From assembly GCA_964393335.1 (NCBI GenBank), contig CAYMTN010000178.1:1-11232 (forward strand): a DNA stretch of 11,232 nucleotides. The letters are read 5' to 3'. Below, in pieces: positions 1 through 7,270 of this stretch. The notes under the pieces are model-generated. The model was not told where the DNA came from, ran no database searches, and saw nothing but the letters and a program-made list of their open reading frames with translations. The position numbers and the translations under genes are program-made. Every line of letters begins with the position of its first letter. Position 1 is the stretch's first letter. The DNA comes from CAYMTN01 sp964393335 (GTDB lineage: Bacteria > Chloroflexota > Anaerolineae > Aggregatilineales > Aggregatilineaceae).

Positions 1-1167
1 TACCAGCCCGCGCCGATGTTCGTCCGCGAGCGGATCGACACGCTGCGTAACCTGGGCCGCGCCTATGCCCAGATGGAGCGTTACGCCGAGGCGCGCGACG
101 CCTGGACCGAGGCGCTCGATTTGTCTGCCGACCTGCCGGATCAGTCGCCGGTTGAGATCGGCCTGACGCATCACGCCATTGCCGAAGCGTACCGCAGCCA
201 GGAACAGTACGATGAGGCCGAGCGGTCGTTCCGCGAGGCGCTGCGCCACCACAAGCCCAAGACCGTCGCCATTGCCGAAACGTGGCGGGCATTGGGCCAG
301 GCGCTGCACGCTGCCGGGCGGCCCGCCGACGCTATCGAGCCGCTGCGCAGCGCGCTGGAAGCCGAAAAAGCCCAACCGCAGCAGGCGAACGCGCGCCTGG
401 TCGAAACGTTGTACCTGCTGGCCGAAGCGCAGGAAGACTGCGGCGACCTGAACGGCGCGATCGCGCGTTATCACGAGGCGCTGGTCTATATGGACCGCGA
501 TTTACAGCCGGTGGCCTACACCAACACGCTGCGGATTCTGGGCGGGCTATACGCCGAAAACGAGAATTATACGCAGGCGTTTGTCGCGCTGGAAGAGGCG
601 CTGGCGATTGAAGGCGCGGTCGCACCGCGCAGCGACGAGCGCATCAGCGCTACGCTGCAAGCCATCGCGGATACGTACCGCACGCAGGGCGATCTCCAAA
701 AGGCCGCCGAGTATTACCAGAAGGTCACGGTGTATGCCAACCTGGCGCGCCGCGCGTCTGAAGACCTGCGCGAGACACTCAATGAGTTGGAGCGGCGGCG
801 GGCTACGCTCCAGGCGGCGCAGCAGTCGCTGGCGCTGCTGGATCGCAACGAAAAGGCCGACGTGAAGGATTTGGCGTTCATTTACGCGCTGATCGCCAAT
901 TCATACGCCGGGCTGAACCAGCCGCAGCAGAGCGTGGACACGATCACGACGCTGCTGGATGTGCTGGCCGGGCGGCGCGACGATCTCAGCACGGATGCCC
1001 CGCAGGGTGATTACCGGGCGCTGGCGTGGTTAGTGGCCGCGTATGAAGCCGATCAAAAAGGCGAGTTGGCCGCCGCCCAAACCGCCTGCGAGTCCGCGTT
1101 GGAAGTGGTTGGTAACGCGAATCTACGCTGGGTGATCCGGCAGGTGGCGCGATCGGTGGTTGGTTAG
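1..1167 (+). CDS. Tetratricopeptide (TPR) repeat protein, 5'-partial
   Basis: The reading frame is open to the left window edge (YQPAP precedes the first ATG at 16, which has no Shine-Dalgarno site), so the gene very likely begins outside the window. The visible part is about 388 residues and almost wholly TPR-like helical hairpins. Counting from the ATG at 16, repeats are near 6-36, 48-78, 84-118, 127-160, 168-199, 208-241, 284-318 and 332-363, with the usual pattern such as LGRAYAQMERYAEARDAW. A charged, Glu/Arg-rich segment near 245-275 may be a coiled coil. No enzyme domain, signal peptide or membrane segment is seen in this part. TPR arrays are protein-binding scaffolds; the partner is unknown, and a missing N-terminal effector or regulator domain is possible. 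It ends 63 nt before the ArsR fusion gene. Certain as a TPR protein, unknown in function. Confidence 0.88.
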   Translation, partial: YQPAPMFVRERIDTLRNLGRAYAQMERYAEARDAWTEALDLSADLPDQSPVEIGLTHHAIAEAYRSQEQYDEAERSFREALRHHKPKTVAIAETWRALGQALHAAGRPADAIEPLRSALEAEKAQPQQANARLVETLYLLAEAQEDCGDLNGAIARYHEALVYMDRDLQPVAYTNTLRILGGLYAENENYTQAFVALEEALAIEGAVAPRSDERISATLQAIADTYRTQGDLQKAAEYYQKVTVYANLARRASEDLRETLNELERRRATLQAAQQSLALLDRNEKADVKDLAFIYALIANSYAGLNQPQQSVDTITTLLDVLAGRRDDLSTDAPQGDYRALAWLVAAYEADQKGELAAAQTACESALEVVGNANLRWVIRQVARSVVG

Positions 1168-1230
1168 CGCGCAGGCCCATTTACCCGTGTTTTTTGTCCG
1201 AGCACCGAACACGCTACCAGGAAAGCAGCT

Positions 1231-1992
1231 ATGTTATCCGACGAACAAGTCATCGACATCCTCAAGGCTCTGGCCGATCCGAACCGTCTGCGTTTATTTG
1301 AGCTGCTGCTGGCCAGCGATCGCACCAACTCGGAATTGATGGACGAAACCGGGCTGCGCCAAAACCTGCTCTCGCACCATCTGACCATCCTGACCGACTG
1401 CGCGCTGGTCAACGCGCATAAAAGCATCGGGGACGCGCGCCGTCACTATTACAGCGCCAACCTGCTTACCACGCGGGACTTTCACCACTGGTGGGAGCTG
1501 CGCAGCCCGCCGGATCATCTGCCGTTTGCCAGCTTGAAACAACCCAAACACGTGCTGTTTTTGTGCCGCCGCAACAGCGTGCGCTCGTTGATCGCGGAGG
1601 CGCTGGCGCGTTACCTGGCCGCCGGTGCGCTGATTCCTGCCAGCGCCGGGATGGAAGGGCCCGAAGACCCGATCCCGGCGATGGCGCTGCGCGTGTTGGA
1701 CGAGCATGGTGTGCCGCATGATTCGCTGTCCATGCAGCTTTACACCGACGTCATCGACATCCCGTTCGATTATGTGATCACGGTTTGCGACATCGTCCAC
1801 GAAGGCGAGATTCCCCCTGAATTTGCCACCGCGCACTATATTCACTGGTCGCTGGTCGATCCGTCGGACGTGGCCGACGACGAAGCCGGGCGGTTGGCGG
1901 CGACGCGCGAGTTATTCGACGATATCCGGCTGCGGCTGGCCTATTTTGTGCGGCGTCTGATCGAAGATGAAGTGAATGCCGGGAACTCGTAG
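1231..1992 (+). CDS. ArsR-family HTH regulator fused to LMW phosphatase / arsenate reductase-like domain
   Basis: A 253-aa two-domain protein. Residues 1-90 form an ArsR-type winged helix: LADPNRLRLFELLL, a recognition-helix region around LRQNLLSHHLTIL and a wing at KSIGDARRHYYSA. Residues 106-245 form an LMW-PTP/ArsC-like domain with the P-loop CRRNSVR (C112-X5-R118), VITVC around C186, and HWSLVDPS, whose Asp210-Pro211 matches the general-acid DP motif. Thioredoxin-coupled ArsC enzymes use a P-loop Cys plus a Cys pair; here only C186 is present and no cysteine follows it, so the classical three-Cys relay looks incomplete. Either arsenate reduction by another thiol route, tyrosine phosphatase activity, or a sensing role is possible. 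The HTH lacks the classic CVC metal site; C57 is its only cysteine. An AGGAAAG site precedes the ATG. Domain assignment is firm, substrate unknown. Confidence 0.88.
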   Translation: MLSDEQVIDILKALADPNRLRLFELLLASDRTNSELMDETGLRQNLLSHHLTILTDCALVNAHKSIGDARRHYYSANLLTTRDFHHWWELRSPPDHLPFASLKQPKHVLFLCRRNSVRSLIAEALARYLAAGALIPASAGMEGPEDPIPAMALRVLDEHGVPHDSLSMQLYTDVIDIPFDYVITVCDIVHEGEIPPEFATAHYIHWSLVDPSDVADDEAGRLAATRELFDDIRLRLAYFVRRLIEDEVNAGNS

Positions 1993-2065
1993 GGCGCTCC
2001 TGCTGCTGGACAGGGCGCGCGTAGGGGAGTCGCGTTTCGGGCGTATGCCATCACCCCGCTGAATC

Positions 2066-2074
2066 TGGTAGAAT
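2066..2074 (+). promoter_or_regulatory. Candidate extended -10 promoter for the L,D-transpeptidase gene
   Basis: TGGTAGAAT has a TG one base before a TAGAAT hexamer (2069-2074), which fits an extended -10 element. No convincing -35 box lies 16-18 bp upstream. It is in the 174-nt gap before the transpeptidase gene, about 90 nt before its GTG start. Motif only; no independent support. Confidence 0.35.
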
Positions 2075-2166
2075 ACACATAACTGCGTGGGCCGGGCGGC
2101 GCATGATTCCCTGGCCCGTGCCGTGATCCTGATTTCGTCCGAAGATGAGTGCCCGGAGGATGACTC

Positions 2167-3240
2167 GTGCCACATCGTCGCTTCTTCATCATTCCCGTGT
2201 TATTTGTGCTGAGTGTCTCCCTGGTCGTTCCGGCGGGGCTGGCGCATGCGACCGGGCCGGACCAGTCGATCTGCCTGTCCGATCCGTTTGGAGCCGGGTG
2301 TACGTCCGGCCTGCCGAGCGTGGAGTACCAACTGCTGTTGGATGAAATGCTGCTGCACCCGCATCCGAACGTGCGCCCGCTGGCACCCAACATGGACGAG
2401 ATCGCCCGGTTTGCGTTCCGGAAAATTGTCGGCGGCGCGGCAACGATCTACGATGCGCCCGGCGGCAACCCGATTGGCTCGATTGACGAGGGGTTTAACT
2501 ACGTATCGGTCACCGGCGCGCAGGGCGATTGGATTCAGATCAACGACGGGCAGTGGATGCCGGCCAGCCAGCTTGCGATTGTGCGGCCCAGTGAGTTTAC
2601 GGGCGTATACCTGGATGGTGATCTGACGTACCCGATGGCGTGGATGCTGGTGCCGACCTATCCCAGCCAGTACCCCGGCGCGGCAGGCGACCAGTCCCGC
2701 CCGATCCTGGCCCGTTACACGCGCGTCAACATTTTCTCCGCTGTCGAGCTGGACGGCTGGCAGTGGTACCTGGTCGGCCCGGAGCAGTGGGTCCGGCAGA
2801 CGAGCCTGGCCCGCGTGCTGTTGGTGGACCGTCCCCCGCAGGTCAAGGGGCGCTGGTTCGCGGTGGACCTGTACGAGCAGGTGCTGGTTGCCTACGAGGA
2901 AGATACGCCGGTCTTCGCCACGTTGATCTCGTCCGGCCTGGAAGACTGGGCGACCAACGAGGGCCTGTTTCAGGTGTGGTCCCGCCAGCGCAACGGCCAC
3001 ATGAGCGGCGCGGAAGGACAGGCCGATTTTTACTCGCTGGAAAACGTGCCCTGGGTGATGTATTATGACAACGCGATTTCGCTGCATGGCACTTACTGGC
3101 ACGATGGCTTTGGGTACCGGCACAGTCACGGCTGCGTCAACATGACGATCACCGATGCCTATTGGGCGTTCAATTGGAGCCTGGACGGCGGGTTCGACAC
3201 GCCGTATGTGTACGTCTACAGCACGGGCGAATATCGCTGA
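2167..3240 (+). CDS. Secreted L,D-transpeptidase (YkuD family) with SH3-like region
   Basis: A 357-aa protein predicted to act outside the membrane. Residues 1-28 are a signal peptide: MPHRRFF, a hydrophobic core, then AHA. Residues about 88-140 and 175-215 contain short beta-rich stretches (IYDAPGGNPIGSIDEG, DWIQINDGQWMPAS) typical of SH3-like cell-wall-binding modules. The YkuD catalytic domain covers about 228-352 and keeps the signature: His307 in SLHG, then SHGCVN with His321 and nucleophile Cys323. Family members form 3-3 cross-links in peptidoglycan or attach proteins to it. The GTG start is chosen because GGAGGA (2155-2160) lies 6 nt upstream and the signal peptide begins at once; no in-frame ATG lies nearby. 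It appears to be transcribed alone and is followed by a strong inverted repeat. The catalytic motif makes the family assignment secure; the peptidoglycan substrate is not known. Confidence 0.93.
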   Translation: MPHRRFFIIPVLFVLSVSLVVPAGLAHATGPDQSICLSDPFGAGCTSGLPSVEYQLLLDEMLLHPHPNVRPLAPNMDEIARFAFRKIVGGAATIYDAPGGNPIGSIDEGFNYVSVTGAQGDWIQINDGQWMPASQLAIVRPSEFTGVYLDGDLTYPMAWMLVPTYPSQYPGAAGDQSRPILARYTRVNIFSAVELDGWQWYLVGPEQWVRQTSLARVLLVDRPPQVKGRWFAVDLYEQVLVAYEEDTPVFATLISSGLEDWATNEGLFQVWSRQRNGHMSGAEGQADFYSLENVPWVMYYDNAISLHGTYWHDGFGYRHSHGCVNMTITDAYWAFNWSLDGGFDTPYVYVYSTGEYR

Positions 3241-3326
3241 CGGCGCTGCGTGAGGGTGCAACCAGACACGTCGAAAAGTCCCGCGATTCGTGGGTGAAAC
3301 TACGGGCGTAAGCCCATCAGCAGCCA

Positions 3327-3358
3327 AAGGGCGCATCGTCGCGACACGATGCGCCCTT
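3327..3358. terminator. Perfect 13-bp inverted repeat, probable bidirectional terminator
   Basis: The arms AAGGGCGCATCGT (3327-3339) and ACGATGCGCCCTT (3346-3358) are exactly complementary, with a 6-nt loop. It lies between the 3' end of the transpeptidase gene and the 3' end of the convergent 69-aa gene, where a bidirectional terminator is expected. The T-tract is short and broken (TTCAGTTT), so efficiency is unclear; an interspersed palindromic repeat is the alternative. Confidence 0.6.
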
Positions 3359-3440
3359 CAGTTTGGGGGGAGAGGTGATTGGGAGTCAAACGCGTTGGGT
3401 GTCCGCGTATCGTCGCTGATTTTCTACGGCTGCCAGCTAA

Positions 3441-3650
3441 TCAATCGTCCCACACAAGCTGGCGATGCTGCTGGCGCAGGGCACGCTGCCGCCTGCCGGG
3501 CAGCCGGTCGTATTTTTCATAGGTCAACGTCAGCCCGTCTGCCAGGCGGGTGCAGGTGCCATCCCCGTTATCACGCCAGAATTCAAGATGTCCCGCCCGC
3601 CCGGACCGCAGCGCAAGCTGAAAATTGACTAGCCGTAGTTGTGTCGCCAT
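3441..3650 (-). CDS. Small hypothetical protein, 69 aa
   Basis: I do not recognise this 69-aa protein. It reads MATQLRLVNFQLALRSG, then GHLEFWRDNGDGTCTR, and ends in a basic, Arg/Gln-rich tail near residues 52-66 before LVWDD. It has no signal peptide or membrane segment, and a single cysteine at 33. Support for a real gene is a good Shine-Dalgarno site, AAGGAG, 8 nt before the ATG, a composition normal for this genome, and its convergent position facing the transpeptidase with a strong inverted repeat between them. The competing forward frame over the same DNA has no ribosome site and an implausible composition. Its predicted charge suggests nucleic-acid or protein binding, but that is a guess. 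Confidence 0.55.
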   Translation of the reverse strand: MATQLRLVNFQLALRSGRAGHLEFWRDNGDGTCTRLADGLTLTYEKYDRLPGRRQRALRQQHRQLVWDD

Positions 3651-3658
3651 GCTCGATA

Positions 3659-3664
3659 CTCCTT
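3659..3664 (-). promoter_or_regulatory. Shine-Dalgarno site of the 69-aa gene
   Basis: AAGGAG on the minus strand, 8 nt upstream of the ATG ending at 3650. It is the main argument that this short frame is translated. Confidence 0.55.
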
Positions 3665-3871
3665 GCGAATAACGTTCAGCAGGCCGGTGAGGGCGCTGGT
3701 TTGATCGCGCTTCGATGATTAGGTCGGCGGCGTGCGGCGGAACGGTCTGCGCCCTTCGCCGGTTTTTACCAGCTTTTTGCAGGTGGCGGCGCGCACCGTT
3801 TCACAGGTCGCGCGCGATTTCCCCCAAAACGCGTTCCGCATTATCATTGAGGAGTGACCGGCCATTCAGGG

Positions 3872-4279
3872 ATGGTAAACGCTGTGCACTCTATTGGGGA
3901 TCACGTAACGCGCATTGGCGACTTGAAGACCGCCATCGACGCTTTTAACACCGAGCGCAACTGGCGGCGTTTTTTCTCGCCCAAAAATCTGGCGATGTCG
4001 ATTGCCATCGAAGCCGCCGAACTGATGGAGCTGTTCCAGTGGGTGGATAATGAGGCGGCAGCGGTGCAGGCGGCTGCCGGGCCGCACCGCGATCAGATGG
4101 CCGAGGAACTGGCCGACGTGCTGATCTACTGCCTGACTCTCGCCAGCGTGATGGACCTGGACGTCAGCACGATTGTCACGCAGAAGATCGCCGCCAATGG
4201 GCGTAAATACCCGCCAGACCACAGCGACCCGTTGGACCGTTACCCGCCGCGTACCACGCCGGCAGAGCAGAGCCTGTAA
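3872..4279 (+). CDS. MazG-like nucleotide pyrophosphohydrolase
   Basis: A small all-alpha NTP pyrophosphatase of the MazG/RS21-C6 (dCTPase-like) type, 135 aa from this start. These enzymes hydrolyse (d)NTPs to NMP and pyrophosphate and clean the nucleotide pool. Metal-binding signatures are present: EAAE (E47, E50) in the helix IEAAELMELFQW, and ELAD (E79, D82) in the helix EELADVLIYCL, the ExxE...ExxD arrangement. The C-terminal NGRKYP (N109, K112) is typical of this subgroup. Conserved sequence begins at DLKTAIDAF, so the start is uncertain: ATG 3872, GTG 3854 and GTG 3884 are all in frame and none has a well-spaced Shine-Dalgarno site. A TATCAT hexamer at 3842-3847 would place transcription start close to GTG 3854, allowing a leaderless message. 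It precedes purC by 48 nt on the same strand. Family assignment is secure; the preferred nucleotide is unknown. Confidence 0.85.
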   Translation: MVNAVHSIGDHVTRIGDLKTAIDAFNTERNWRRFFSPKNLAMSIAIEAAELMELFQWVDNEAAAVQAAAGPHRDQMAEELADVLIYCLTLASVMDLDVSTIVTQKIAANGRKYPPDHSDPLDRYPPRTTPAEQSL

Positions 4280-4327
4280 TCGGAATCGCATCACAAAGGG
4301 ACTAAGGGATAAAAAGGCAAAAGACAC

Positions 4328-5299
4328 ATGTTAACGCCCGGACAGATCCGCCCCACAATTGAACTGGCACTCAAGTCACTGAACCTGCCCGGCCTGACTC
4401 CTGAACGCGGCCAGGTACGTGATAACTACGTGCTCCCCGATGGGCGGCGCGTGCTGATCGCTACCGATCGTTTCAGTGTCTTCAACCAGCATGTAGGGCA
4501 GGTGCCCTATAAAGGCCAGGTGCTGAACCAGCTCACGAACTGGTGGTTTGAACACACCGCCGACATTTTGCCGAATCACGTGATCGACGTGCCCGATCCA
4601 AACGTAACGGTGGCGCTGACCGCCAACCCGCTGCCGATTGCGGTCGTGGTACGCGGCTTCATCAGCGGCATCACGCCCTCCAGCCTGTGGGCGCAGTACG
4701 AAGCGGGCCTGCGCACGATCTACGGCATCGAGTTCCCCGACGGGCTGCGCAAAAACCAGGAGCTTGAACACCCGATCGTCACCGCGACGTCTAAGGAGTT
4801 TGGCCGGGCGCACGGCCAGCCGCTGACGCACGCCGAAGTCATCGAGATGGGCGTGCATCCCGCGCTGTGGGAGCGCATTCAAGAGATGGCGCTCAAGCTG
4901 TTCATTCGCGGGCGGCAGTTGTGCATTCTGGCCGACCTGATCCTGGTCGATAGTAAATACGAGTTCGGCCTGGACCTGAACGGCGATCTGGTGTTGATCG
5001 ACGAACTGCACACGCCGGATAGCAGCCGCTTCTGGCGCTCGGATACTTACGACGAGCTGTTTGAAGAGGGCCAGGAGCCGGAAAACTTCGACAAGGAGTT
5101 CGTGCGGCTGTGGTACCAGGCCCAGGGTCACGGCGAAAAGGACGATCTGCCCCCGCTGACGGACGACATGATCATCACCATCAGCCAGCGTTACCAGCGC
5201 GTATATGAAATGCTGACCGGCAAGCCCTTTCAACCGGCGAGTTACCCGGCCCAGAAGCGCATCATGGTGGCGCTGCACTACTCACACATCGTCGGCTAA
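4328..5299 (+). CDS. purC: Phosphoribosylaminoimidazole-succinocarboxamide synthase (SAICAR synthetase)
   Basis: Cytosolic enzyme of de novo purine synthesis that joins CAIR and aspartate with ATP to give SAICAR (EC 6.3.2.6). At 323 aa it is nearer the longer, yeast Ade1-like form than the ~240-aa short form. Family motifs in order: RGQVRDNY (27-34, for GKVRDxY), ATDRFSVF (45-52, for ATDRxSAF), VVRGFISG (107-114), DSKYEFGLD (208-216) and DELHTPDSSRFW (225-236). The usual substrate-loop motif after the (T)xxTK element, often GxHDE, reads GRAHGQ here (159-164), so an acidic pair is replaced by Gly-Gln. The 5' leader is purine-rich with three SD-like runs (AAAGGG, TAAGGG, AAAAGG), the last ending 10 nt before the ATG. 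purD begins 21 nt downstream, so the two are very probably co-transcribed. Assignment is confident. Confidence 0.96.
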   Translation: MLTPGQIRPTIELALKSLNLPGLTPERGQVRDNYVLPDGRRVLIATDRFSVFNQHVGQVPYKGQVLNQLTNWWFEHTADILPNHVIDVPDPNVTVALTANPLPIAVVVRGFISGITPSSLWAQYEAGLRTIYGIEFPDGLRKNQELEHPIVTATSKEFGRAHGQPLTHAEVIEMGVHPALWERIQEMALKLFIRGRQLCILADLILVDSKYEFGLDLNGDLVLIDELHTPDSSRFWRSDTYDELFEEGQEPENFDKEFVRLWYQAQGHGEKDDLPPLTDDMIITISQRYQRVYEMLTGKPFQPASYPAQKRIMVALHYSHIVG

Positions 5300-5320
5300 A
5301 ATCGCCCGCTGGAGGGAATC

Positions 5321-6607
5321 ATGACCCATGTCCTGGTAGTCGGCGGCAGCGGGCGCGCGCACGCCATCGCCTGGAAGCTCGCCCAATCGCCGCGCGTGAA
5401 GCGGATCAGTGTTGCGCCGGGCAACGCCGGGACTGCCGCGACACCCATGACCCAGAACATCGACATCGACTCGACTGACATCGTGACCTTGTTGGATTTT
5501 GCCGAGTCGAATGACGTCGATCTGACCGTCGTCGGGCCGGAAGAACCGCTGGCGGGCGGGCTGGTGGACCAGTTCGAGGCGGCGGGCAAACGCATCTTTG
5601 GCCCGCGCCGCGAAGCCGCCATGATCGAAACGTCCAAGAGTTTCGCCAAAGAGTTGATGATCGATTTTGGCGTCCCGACCGCGCCCTACGAGTTGTTCAC
5701 CGAACTCGATCCGGCGCTGGATTACGTGATGAGCACGCCCGTCGACCGCATCGTGATCAAGGCGAACGGGCTGGCACGCGGCAAGGGTGTCTTTTTGCCG
5801 AAGGGCGAGTCGGATGCCGAAGGGATTCTGCGCTCGCTGCTGGAGCGTGACGCGCTCGGCAACGCGGGCCGCAAGGTGGTCATCGAGCAGAAGCTGATCG
5901 GCACGGAGGTGTCGGTGATGGCCTTCACTGATGGCGAATCAATCGCCATGATGCCCGCCGTCTCCGATCACAAGCGGTTGTTTGATAACGACTTCGGCCC
6001 GAATACGGGCGGCATGGGCGCGTTTGCGCCTGCGCCCGCGTTGACGCCGGAATTAGCCGAACAGGTGCGGGCGCGCATCATCCTGCCCGCGTTGGCCGGG
6101 CTGCAAGAACGGGCGGGCTGCTGCTTTCGGGGCGTGTTGAATGTCGGCGTCGTGCTGACGCCCGATGGCCCGATGGCGCTCGAACTCAACGCCCGGCTCG
6201 GCGATCCGTCCGCGCAGGCGGTGCTGCCGCTGCTGGAAACCGATTTTCTCGACGTGGTCGACGCGTGCGTGGATGGCAGCCTGGACCAACTCGACGTACG
6301 CTGGCGCGATCTCGCCGCCGTGACAGTCGTGCTGGTTACGTCCGGGTACCCGGAGCGCAGCGATCCCGGCATCCCGATCATTCTGTCCTCGAACATCCCC
6401 GATGGCGTGATCATCTTTCACGCGGGCACGCGAATTGCCGAAGATTCGACGCTGGTGACGACCGGCGGGCGCGTCTTGGACCTGACCGGCGTCGGGCCGG
6501 ACATGGCGACGGCTATTACGCTGGCGTATGATGCCGGGCGGCGCGTGCACTTCGACGGCATCCATTACCGGACGGACATCGGCGCGCGGGCGTTATGGCG
6601 GCGCTGA
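5321..6607 (+). CDS. purD: Phosphoribosylamine-glycine ligase (GAR synthetase)
   Basis: ATP-grasp enzyme catalysing phosphoribosylamine + glycine + ATP to GAR (EC 6.3.4.13), the second step of purine synthesis. Its 428 aa is a normal length and it is monofunctional, with no PurM or PurN fused. Motifs in order: VLVVGGSGRAHA (4-15), PGNAG (33-37), VGPEEPLAGGL (71-81), IKANGLARGKGV (146-157), DHKR (216-219), GPNTGGMGA (226-234), LELNARLGDPS (287-297), TSGYPE (340-345), HAGT (367-370) and TGGRVL (381-386). The metal-binding Glu288 and Asn290 of the ELN motif are kept. Three usual acidic positions differ: GREHA is GRAHA, KADG is KANG, and GDPE is GDPS. GGAGGG lies 4 nt before the ATG. Its last 13 nt overlap the glycosylase gene. 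Assignment is confident; the deviations suggest a divergent lineage rather than loss of function. Confidence 0.95.
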   Translation: MTHVLVVGGSGRAHAIAWKLAQSPRVKRISVAPGNAGTAATPMTQNIDIDSTDIVTLLDFAESNDVDLTVVGPEEPLAGGLVDQFEAAGKRIFGPRREAAMIETSKSFAKELMIDFGVPTAPYELFTELDPALDYVMSTPVDRIVIKANGLARGKGVFLPKGESDAEGILRSLLERDALGNAGRKVVIEQKLIGTEVSVMAFTDGESIAMMPAVSDHKRLFDNDFGPNTGGMGAFAPAPALTPELAEQVRARIILPALAGLQERAGCCFRGVLNVGVVLTPDGPMALELNARLGDPSAQAVLPLLETDFLDVVDACVDGSLDQLDVRWRDLAAVTVVLVTSGYPERSDPGIPIILSSNIPDGVIIFHAGTRIAEDSTLVTTGGRVLDLTGVGPDMATAITLAYDAGRRVHFDGIHYRTDIGARALWRR

Positions 6608-7200
6608 ACCGCGCGCTGGATCGCGCGTTTTTTGCCCGGCCCGCGACGGACGTCGCGCGGGCGCTGTTGGGGGCGCGGCTGGTGCGCATCGCCGGGCAGC
6701 GGCTGAGCGGCACAATCGTCGAGACGGAAGCGTACCGCTTGCAGGCGGACGCCGCTTCGCACAGCCACCGGGGCCGGACTCCGCGAAACGCCCCGATGTG
6801 GGAAGCGCCGGGCCACGCCTACGTCTATTTCACTTATGGCATGTACTGGCTGTTAAACGTGGTGTGCGAACCGGTCGATCACCCGGCAGCCGTGTTGATT
6901 CGCGCCGCCGAGCCGCTCGAAGGGCTGGACGTGATCGCCGCCAACCGTCCAGGTCGCCCGTTCACGGAGTGGGCCAGCGGGCCGGGCCGCCTGACGATGG
7001 CGTTTGCGATCACCGGCCAGGCAAATCGCGCCGACATGACCGACCCGGCTTCCGCCTTGTGGATCGAGCCGGGCGAGCCAGTGCCGGATGAACAGGTGCG
7101 AACAGGGCCGCGTATCGGGTTGGGGAAACACGTCACCGAACCCTGGCGTTCGATAGCGTGGCGCTGGTGGGTAGACGGCAATCCACACGTATCGCGCTAA
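6595..7200 (+). CDS. mpg: 3-methyladenine DNA glycosylase, AAG/MPG type
   Basis: Base-excision repair glycosylase that flips out and removes alkylated or deaminated purines such as 3-methyladenine and hypoxanthine. The 201-aa protein spans the compact AAG/MPG fold. Visible motifs: VARALLGARLV (20-30), VETEAY (42-47) with catalytic Glu45 and the intercalating Tyr47, SHSHRGRTPRNAPMW (55-69), YVYFTYGMYWLLNVV (76-90), RAAEPLEG (103-110) and SGPGRLTMAFAIT (128-140). The start is the ATG at 6595 because the conserved N-terminal FFARPATDVARALLG follows at once; it lies inside purD (13-nt overlap, different frame) and no good Shine-Dalgarno site is seen, so translation is probably coupled to purD. 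This is the monofunctional eukaryote-like family, not AlkA or Tag. Confidence is high. Confidence 0.94.
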   Translation: MAALNRALDRAFFARPATDVARALLGARLVRIAGQRLSGTIVETEAYRLQADAASHSHRGRTPRNAPMWEAPGHAYVYFTYGMYWLLNVVCEPVDHPAAVLIRAAEPLEGLDVIAANRPGRPFTEWASGPGRLTMAFAITGQANRADMTDPASALWIEPGEPVPDEQVRTGPRIGLGKHVTEPWRSIAWRWWVDGNPHVSR

Positions 7201-7270
7201 AATCTGAGTGAGACTCGCGTTACATGCAAGCGGGTGATAGACGGCGATCCGCCTATCCGTAGAGGGTTAC

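Noticed and set aside
1187..1212. GTGTT-N16-AACAC dyad before the ArsR fusion gene as an operator
   Set aside because: Only 5-bp arms with a 16-nt gap; too weak to call without other evidence.
2091..2119. GGGCC...GGCCC pairing before the transpeptidase gene as a riboswitch or attenuator
   Set aside because: Pairing is broken by mismatches and no known motif fits.
2200..3336. Long minus-strand frame (378 codons) opposite the L,D-transpeptidase
   Set aside because: It is the shadow of a gene with a clear signal peptide and catalytic motif; Arg/His-rich, no ribosome site.
3290..3628. Forward 112-codon frame across the inverted repeat and small gene
   Set aside because: No ribosome site, implausible composition, runs through the hairpin and opposes a better supported minus-strand frame.
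3715..3948. Forward 77-codon frame before and into the MazG-like gene
   Set aside because: Arg/Ser/Trp-rich shadow with no ribosome site, overlapping the real gene in another frame.
4376..5278. Minus-strand 300-codon frame opposite purC
   Set aside because: Shadow frame caused by high GC; purC motifs are on the plus strand.
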